The translations under genes were made by a program, and so were the position numbers. From contig NZ_JACGXA010000001.1 of assembly GCF_014138045.1 (NCBI RefSeq), forward strand, positions 3,829,001 to 3,893,000: a DNA stretch of 64,000 nucleotides, in the 5' to 3' direction. Positions 59,552 to 64,000 of this stretch are shown here, one piece after another. Numbering within the stretch: position 1 is the first letter of the stretch; every line of letters starts with the position of its first letter. The notes beneath the pieces are model-generated. The model ran no database searches and was not told where the DNA came from. It worked only from the letters and a program-made list of their open reading frames with translations. This stretch comes from Nocardioides ginsengisegetis. GTDB taxonomy: Bacteria > Actinomycetota > Actinomycetes > Propionibacteriales > Nocardioidaceae.

Positions 59552-60012
59552 GGGTGCGAGCTTCCTTCAAGCCCGTGCTCGAGGCGCATGCGCATCGAAG
59601 GATGCATCGGCAACGTGGCGATTTCGTCTGATGAGAACCATTCGACCCGCTTGCTCTCGTCACTGGTACGTGCCGTGCCGCCCACGAGCCGTGCGGAGAA
59701 GGCAATCGAGAACTGTTGGCGCACCTCGCCGTCCTCGTACGCCATGACATGCGCCGGGTTCGTATAGGTCCCGGTGATGCTCAGGACCTCGACGTCGTAT
59801 CCGGTTTCCTCCTTGACCTCGCGAACCACTGTGTCCGCGATGGACTCGCCGATCTCGTGGCCGCCGCCGGGCAGCGCCCAGAGGTCGTTGTCCGTCTTGT
59901 GAATCAGGAGGACGCGCCCCTCGGGGTCCTGGACGATCGCCACCACTGACGGCACCACGTTGTTGGCCCTAGGAGCATTCGGGTCGTCGATGTAATCGAT
60001 ACGTCGTCCCAT
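59539..60012 (-). CDS. NUDIX hydrolase
   Basis: A 157-residue NUDIX protein. The catalytic box is complete: GGGHEIGESIADTVVREVKEETGY (seen as GGGHEIGES and REVKEETGY) with the metal-binding glutamates. The N-terminus RRIDYIDDPNAPRANNVVPSV is typical of the actinobacterial subgroup adjoining XRE-DUF5919 regulators. It hydrolyses nucleoside-diphosphate derivatives; the physiological one is unknown. It probably shares a transcript with the regulator encoded just upstream (60025). Confidence 0.92.
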   Translation of the reverse strand: MGRRIDYIDDPNAPRANNVVPSVVAIVQDPEGRVLLIHKTDNDLWALPGGGHEIGESIADTVVREVKEETGYDVEVLSITGTYTNPAHVMAYEDGEVRQQFSIAFSARLVGGTARTSDESKRVEWFSSDEIATLPMHPSMRMRLEHGLEGSSHPYVG

Positions 60013-60024
60013 GCGAGCACGCTT

Positions 60025-60807
60025 TCACGCCGACCCGCGCGTCTCCAAGGGAACGGCCGACTCCCACACCCGGTCGAACGACTTCAGGTAGTGGTCGAAG
60101 AGGTGGCCGTTTGGAAGCCGTTGCAGATGCAGAACTGGGTTCTGCGGGGCTGGGGAACCGATCACGTGGGTGTTCACCAGCATCTCGTCATCGAAGCGGT
60201 AGAGCGAGTTGTAGAGAACCGTCTGATGCTGCCGCACTTCAACACCGGGCACGCCGATAACCGGCTCCATGTACGTCAGGCTCAGCCGGATTCGGGCGGC
60301 GAGGTTCTCGCCGATGCCCTCCTCTTCCCCTCGCCACGACACAGTGTCTGAGTCTGGATCGCCGTACAGCAGCCGTGCTTTCAGCCCCTCCTCGGCTCGC
60401 GCAGCCAGCTTCGCGGGCAGCTCGGGGTGACTGTCGACGAGGAAGAGGCCGGCGTACACCAGGACGTCGACCTGCTCTTCGGCATCATCCACAAGCCTGC
60501 GCCAGAGATCCGGGGGAACGGCCCCACGGTGGGGGTAGACCGATCGCACCTCCGCCTGACTCGCGGCCCGGGCCCGGCCATCGTCCAGGAGTTGCGGCCA
60601 CAGGTACGCCTCGTCGATCTCGAGTGCGCGGGCGGCGCGCTGCCGATGTCGTTGATGAGGAAGGCGCCCATTGTCGAGCCAGCGCTCGACGGTCTTCGGA
60701 TCAACCTCGACCACACCTGCGAGGTCGCCGGATGACATTCCGGCCTTCTGCATCTGACTGCGGAGTCGTTCGTTTCCCACGTTGTTCCCCGAGGACGTTT
60801 GGGACAT
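60025..60807 (-). CDS. XRE-family regulator with DUF5919 domain
   Basis: A 260-residue regulator. The N-terminal helix-turn-helix reads GNERLRSQMQKAGMSSGDLAGVVEVDPKTVERWLDNGR (in parts: LRSQMQKAGMSSGDLA, DPKTVERWL). The C-terminal domain (VDVLVYAGLFLVDSHPELP, RLLYGDPDSDTVSWRGEEEGIG, RFDDEMLVNTHVIGSPA) is DUF5919, which has a PLD-like fold and probably senses a ligand. ATG 60807 is well placed. It is followed 12 bases later by the NUDIX gene, which it may control. Confidence 0.9.
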   Translation of the reverse strand: MSQTSSGNNVGNERLRSQMQKAGMSSGDLAGVVEVDPKTVERWLDNGRLPHQRHRQRAARALEIDEAYLWPQLLDDGRARAASQAEVRSVYPHRGAVPPDLWRRLVDDAEEQVDVLVYAGLFLVDSHPELPAKLAARAEEGLKARLLYGDPDSDTVSWRGEEEGIGENLAARIRLSLTYMEPVIGVPGVEVRQHQTVLYNSLYRFDDEMLVNTHVIGSPAPQNPVLHLQRLPNGHLFDHYLKSFDRVWESAVPLETRGSA

Positions 60808-60891
60808 TTCACCCTCACGCTAGACCGCCGGAAACTCCCCCGCTAGGTGGTGACACACCCCCTGTGGAGAACCACGCGCATGGGGAGGCTC

Positions 60892-61185
60892 CTAGGGATC
60901 GACACGTTCGAGCAGCTCGGCCGACAGCCACTCCTCCACCACGATCCAGCCGTCGCCCTCTGGGATTGGGTGGAGCACACGGCCACGCCAGACTCCGTCG
61001 AGTTGGCGCCATTCGAGCAGGAGCCCGGGAAGCCGGCCGTGACGGTCGGTAACCCAGCAATGCTTGATCCGGGGCGGCTGTGGGGTCGCGATGTCGGCAC
61101 CTTGGCTTCGTGCCACCTGTTCGGCCATCGAGCCATACCTGCCACGCTTGTTCATCCCGCCAGCCATGGCTCCATAATCACTCAT
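60892..61185 (-). CDS. Small conserved hypothetical protein of mobile elements
   Basis: A 97-residue protein. The segment KHCWVTDRHGRLPGLLLEWRQLDGVWRGRVLHPIPEGDGWIVVEEWLSAELL (in parts: HCWVTD, GLLLEWR, VVEEWLSAELL) matches a family common in actinobacterial integrative elements and of unknown function. The N-terminal 35 residues are basic. Starts at ATG 61185 or at an in-frame ATG six codons later are possible. Confidence 0.7.
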   Translation of the reverse strand: MSDYGAMAGGMNKRGRYGSMAEQVARSQGADIATPQPPRIKHCWVTDRHGRLPGLLLEWRQLDGVWRGRVLHPIPEGDGWIVVEEWLSAELLERVDP

Positions 61186-61233
61186 GGTCGAACGTCTGTT
61201 CGAGTCCCGTTCAGTCGACCTTGGCCACCAGCG

Positions 61234-61626
61234 CTACCCGGGGGACACGCTGGAGTCGCGACTTGGGACTTCTCGCTGCGCGAAGCGCTCCCAGGCGGCT
61301 TGCCGCGAGACGCCCAGAGCCTTGCCGATTTCGCGCCAGGAGATCTTGCGAGCCCGCGCCAACTGCACCCAGTCCTCCAGAAACGCTGCCACCTGGTCAG
61401 CTGTCGCGGAGATCAGGGGCAGCATGCTCAACATCTCAACGTCACTCATGCCTTCCCACGGCGGACGGGAGACGGCGGCGATCCGGGCCGGCGACTGGGA
61501 AATCTCGTAGTAGTAGCTCAAGCAGTCGGCGCACATCATCGCTCCAAGGCCACCCGAGAACTTGGTGTCCTGGGTGCCGACAACGCCGCAGAAGGAGCAC
61601 ACCCTTCCGATCGGACTGAAGTCCAT
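61234..61626 (-). CDS. ClpX-type zinc-finger protein with DNA-binding helix
   Basis: A 130-residue protein. The N-terminal zinc ribbon has CSFCGVVG and MMCADCLSYY (four Cys, ClpX C4 type). The C-terminal helices LARARKISWREIGKALGVSRQAAWERFAQRE (in parts: SWREIGKALGVSRQAAWERF) are a helix-turn-helix. The combination suggests a regulator or DNA-binding adaptor. ATG 61626 is preferred over a start five codons upstream because AGAGGAAG precedes it. The name rests on motif only. Confidence 0.72.
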   Translation of the reverse strand: MDFSPIGRVCSFCGVVGTQDTKFSGGLGAMMCADCLSYYYEISQSPARIAAVSRPPWEGMSDVEMLSMLPLISATADQVAAFLEDWVQLARARKISWREIGKALGVSRQAAWERFAQREVPSRDSSVSPG

Positions 61627-61779
61627 CGCGCTTCCTCTCACCTTCCAAGTGCGGACCGCGCTCGGGCCTCACGAGGATAGAACTTCGATCACCTCAGCTG
61701 GACTCGACCTTGTCCACCGCAAAGTCAAGAATGCCTTGACAGAAGTTGATTGTCGAAGCGAGGCTCCTCCCGTGGGAGC

Positions 61780-61814
61780 GCCTCGTGACCAGGGCGGGGG
61801 TCTGGTCACGAGGC
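61780..61814. repeat. 13-bp perfect inverted repeat upstream of ABC operon
   Basis: GCCTCGTGACCAG (61780-61792) and CTGGTCACGAGGC (61802-61814) are exact complements with a 9-base loop. It lies 107 bases before the first ABC gene. No T-run follows, so it is more likely an operator or an attenuator than a terminator. Confidence 0.65.
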
Positions 61815-61920
61815 CGCGAGTGGGTGGTTTGGCAACGGGTCTGGCAGGTCACAGCTCGATCTCGAGGCCTGACAACTCTCCAGGCTGGGGGCACGCTCCC
61901 CTTGGAAGGCGGGGGAAGCC

Positions 61921-62805
61921 ATGAACGAGCTCGGGTCGAGGGGAGTCGGGATCCGCTGCGCGGGTGTCGTGCACCTGTACCGCACGTTCGAGGGCCACGA
62001 CGTAGTGGCGCTGCAGGGTGTGGATCTGGAGATCAAAGCTGGGGAGCGCGTGGCTTTCCTAGGGCCTAGTGGGTCGGGCAAGTCGACCTTGCTCACCCTC
62101 CTCGGGGGCATCCAGCGCCCCAGTGCTGGGCGGATCTTCCTCGGCGATGACGAGATCTCCCGGATGAGTGAGCGCCGGCTGGCGCGACTGAGGTCGCGCC
62201 GCGTGTCGACCATGCTCCAAGGCGCCACGCGCAACTTGTTGCCGCACACGACCGCCAGGTTGAACCTCAAGTTCGCGCGGCTGGGCATGGACGCGGCGGA
62301 CCGAGACCACGCGATGCCGGAAACCGAGCTGCTCAGCCGTGTTGGGTTGGAAGGCCAGGCCGACCAGAAGGTCCACACCATGTCTGGCGGTCAACGCCAG
62401 CGCCTGGCGCTGGCCTGTGCGCTGGCGACCTCGCCCCAGCTGCTGTTAGCAGATGAACCCACCAGCCAGCTCTCCCACGGCGATCGCGACCACGTTGTCG
62501 GGCTGATCCACGAGCTCGGCGAGGACCTGGGTACGACGGTGGTGGTGGTGACCCACCAGGCGGAGGTGGCCACGTCGTTCGCGAGGACGGTGACCATGAA
62601 GGGTGGCCGGGTGGGTTCTGAGGGACGCAACGGTTCTGAGTACGCCGTCATCGGCAACGAAGGAGTCATCCACCTGCCCGCGCACATGGTCGCGGAGTGG
62701 TCGCCCGGAACTCTGGTCAGGATCGAGCAAGAGCAGCGCAGGATTGTTGTCTCGCACCCTGGTGACGAGCAGGTGGTTGCCCATCCGCACCCGGATGCCA
62801 CGTGA
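61921..62805 (+). CDS. ABC transporter ATP-binding protein (LolD/MacB-like)
   Basis: A 294-residue ATPase. Walker A is FLGPSGSGKSTLL (residues about 46-58), the signature is HTMSGGQRQRLALACALA, and Walker B is QLLLADEPTSQL followed by the switch His in VVVVTHQAEVA. The 70-residue C-terminal extension (after VTMKGGRVG) is unusual for this class and may regulate. The stop overlaps the start of the second ATPase gene. The pair plus an FtsX-like permease suggests an export or envelope-remodelling system, often for peptides or lipids. Confidence 0.92.
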   Translation: MNELGSRGVGIRCAGVVHLYRTFEGHDVVALQGVDLEIKAGERVAFLGPSGSGKSTLLTLLGGIQRPSAGRIFLGDDEISRMSERRLARLRSRRVSTMLQGATRNLLPHTTARLNLKFARLGMDAADRDHAMPETELLSRVGLEGQADQKVHTMSGGQRQRLALACALATSPQLLLADEPTSQLSHGDRDHVVGLIHELGEDLGTTVVVVTHQAEVATSFARTVTMKGGRVGSEGRNGSEYAVIGNEGVIHLPAHMVAEWSPGTLVRIEQEQRRIVVSHPGDEQVVAHPHPDAT

Positions 62806-63515
62806 GCGCGCCCGACCTCGTCCTCAGGGACATCACCTACGAACGCGATCGCCTACTGCTTTCAGGCGTGTCCGTGATGTTTCCGGCGGGGCTGGTGACG
62901 GCAGTGTCTGGTCCGAGCGGCTCCGGCAAGACCACGCTGCTCTCGGTCGCTGGCGGGCTGATCTGCCCGACCTCAGGGACCACCGACTACGCCGGGGCAT
63001 CGATGTGGCAGGGCGATGGTGACCCGCCTGCCGAGGTCGTCTTCGTGCTGCAGGTCTACGGGCTGGTGCCCGTCTTGTCCGCCAGGGAGAACGTGGCGTT
63101 GGCCCTGCGGGCCCGCGGCGTGCGAGTGAGCGAGGCCGATGACCGCGCGGAGTCCGCGCTGGAACGCTTCGACATTGCCGACCTCGGCGAACGCCAGGTC
63201 GAAGAGCTCTCGGGCGGGCAGATGCAGCGTGTTGCCTGCGCGCGTGCGTTCGTGGTGGCGGCACCAGTCCTGCTGGCCGATGAACCCACCAGCGAGCTCG
63301 ACGAGCGCAACCGCGACGTGGTGCTGCGCGAGCTGCGGGTCGAAGCCGCGCGCGGTGCGGTGGTGGTGGTCGCCACGCACGACCCAGCCGTGGTCGAGGC
63401 CAGCGACCGCCACGTCGTCATCGACGAGGGTCATCTGGCCCCGGCTCACGTGCCGACCGCGGGGGCTGATCCCCGTGACGGTCGCTGGTCCGACGGCGTG
63501 GGCTCGAGGCGATGA
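62802..63515 (+). CDS. ABC transporter ATP-binding protein
   Basis: A 237-residue ATPase. Walker A is SGPSGSGKTTLLSV, the signature is VEELSGGQMQRVACARAFV and Walker B is PVLLADEPTSELDE, with VVVVATHDPAVVEA. It is a second, distinct ATPase of the same operon. Its start overlaps the end of the first (GTGA), and its stop overlaps the start of the permease (ATGA). Two different ATPases could form a heterodimer on one permease. Confidence 0.92.
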   Translation: MSAPDLVLRDITYERDRLLLSGVSVMFPAGLVTAVSGPSGSGKTTLLSVAGGLICPTSGTTDYAGASMWQGDGDPPAEVVFVLQVYGLVPVLSARENVALALRARGVRVSEADDRAESALERFDIADLGERQVEELSGGQMQRVACARAFVVAAPVLLADEPTSELDERNRDVVLRELRVEAARGAVVVVATHDPAVVEASDRHVVIDEGHLAPAHVPTAGADPRDGRWSDGVGSRR

Positions 63516-64000
63516 TCGGGGCGCTCCGCGACGGGATGCGGGCCCGCGCGGCCACGCATGCAGTGTTGGCGGCGGTGATGGTCGTCGCCGTGTCGGGACT
63601 CGTCGTGGTGCTGTCGTTCGCGCAGAGCGCCGGCACCTCGCGCTTGCTGGCACTTCCACTGGTGATGCTCGCGGTGATTGCCGTGCCTGCGTGTGGCAGC
63701 GAGCTGGCCGCGGCGCGTCGGGAGGAGCTCGGTCTGGCCCGGCTGCGTGGAGTCACCGGCGTACGGCTGCTGGGGCTGCTGGCGGCCGAGCCGCTCGTCA
63801 CCCTCAGCTTCGGGGCAGCCTTGGGACTGGGTCTCGGTTCCATCGCGACCCGGACGGCCGCACGCGCCTGGCTCCACGCATCCGTCGACCTCACCGTCAC
63901 GTCAACAGTCGTGGGGGTGATGTGCGTGATGGTGCTGATGCTCGGCGGCGTTGTGCTGGCCATGCTGCAGGCGCTGAGCGAGCCACTGCCCGAGCAGGTG
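63512..64000 (+). CDS. FtsX-like ABC permease (3' truncated by window)
   Basis: The frame starts at ATG 63512, overlapping the preceding stop codon, and is open to the last base (163 codons). The N-terminal helix is AVLAAVMVVAVSGLVVVLSFA. Another helix is LLALPLVMLAVIAVPA; then comes the cytoplasmic ELAAARREELGLARLRGVTG, typical of FtsX/MacB permeases, and two more helices. The full protein would be about 800 residues. It supplies the membrane channel for the two ATPases. Confidence 0.82.
   Translation, partial: MIGALRDGMRARAATHAVLAAVMVVAVSGLVVVLSFAQSAGTSRLLALPLVMLAVIAVPACGSELAAARREELGLARLRGVTGVRLLGLLAAEPLVTLSFGAALGLGLGSIATRTAARAWLHASVDLTVTSTVVGVMCVMVLMLGGVVLAMLQALSEPLPEQV

Overview
The window is high-GC actinobacterial DNA. 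Gene content (RecBCD, MenB, F420/deazaflavin-type reductase, HspR/Hsp20, SigE-type sigma factor, GAF-ANTAR and STAS/anti-sigma regulators) and codon use suggest a Nocardioides-like member of the Nocardioidaceae. The genus is inferred from gene content, not proven.

Bases 1-32,590 look like ordinary chromosome: a truncated FAD oxidoreductase, an MMPL exporter with a divergent TetR regulator, one intact IS30-family element, Sir2, a DUF4333 lipoprotein, MenB, a translationally coupled recC-recB-recD operon, an SDR reductase, a TerC transporter behind a probable Mn2+ (yybP-ykoY) riboswitch, a cluster of two-component/LuxR regulators, hsp20 divergent from an hspR-like gene, a ferric-reductase/FMN-bind/ApbE flavin electron-transfer operon, and a stress-signalling group (two GAF-ANTAR proteins, STAS antagonist, HATPase anti-sigma factor).

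At 32,588-32,631 there is only the 3' half of a tRNA-Arg(ACG) gene, starting in the anticodon loop. This is the usual scar of an element integrated into a tRNA gene. Everything to its right, perhaps to the end of the window, is less GC-rich, mosaic accessory DNA, read here as an integrative element whose other end lies outside the window.

The first part of the element (about 32.8-43.0 kb) is the most unusual feature. Small unrelated genes in both orientations (lipoproteins, tiny membrane proteins, two DUF6188-like proteins, DUF2716, a sigma/anti-sigma pair, a beta-propeller, an aminoglycoside-type nucleotidyltransferase) are separated almost one by one by a same-orientation repeat. The repeat is GGCA-N16/18-GGCA flanked by CTCAT and ATGAG arms, with shortened copies. 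It resembles a gene-cassette array but lacks canonical integron attC motifs, and no recombinase is visible.

Next (44.2-51.4 kb) comes a conjugation module: small membrane proteins, a VirB4-like ATPase, a VirB6/TrbL-like protein, and a 621-residue protein joining a transglycosylase-like region, an M23 endopeptidase and a complete DNase I-like (EEP) domain. Relaxase and coupling protein are not in the window. Then come defence and maintenance genes: an Abi_2 (HEPN) gene preceded by a probable small RNA with its own terminator, a degraded DUF4145 gene, an unidentified gene divergent from an Xre/RES toxin-antitoxin pair, an octapeptide-repeat protein, an HD/NUDIX/XRE-DUF5919 group, and an FtsE/FtsX-like ABC exporter cut by the right edge.
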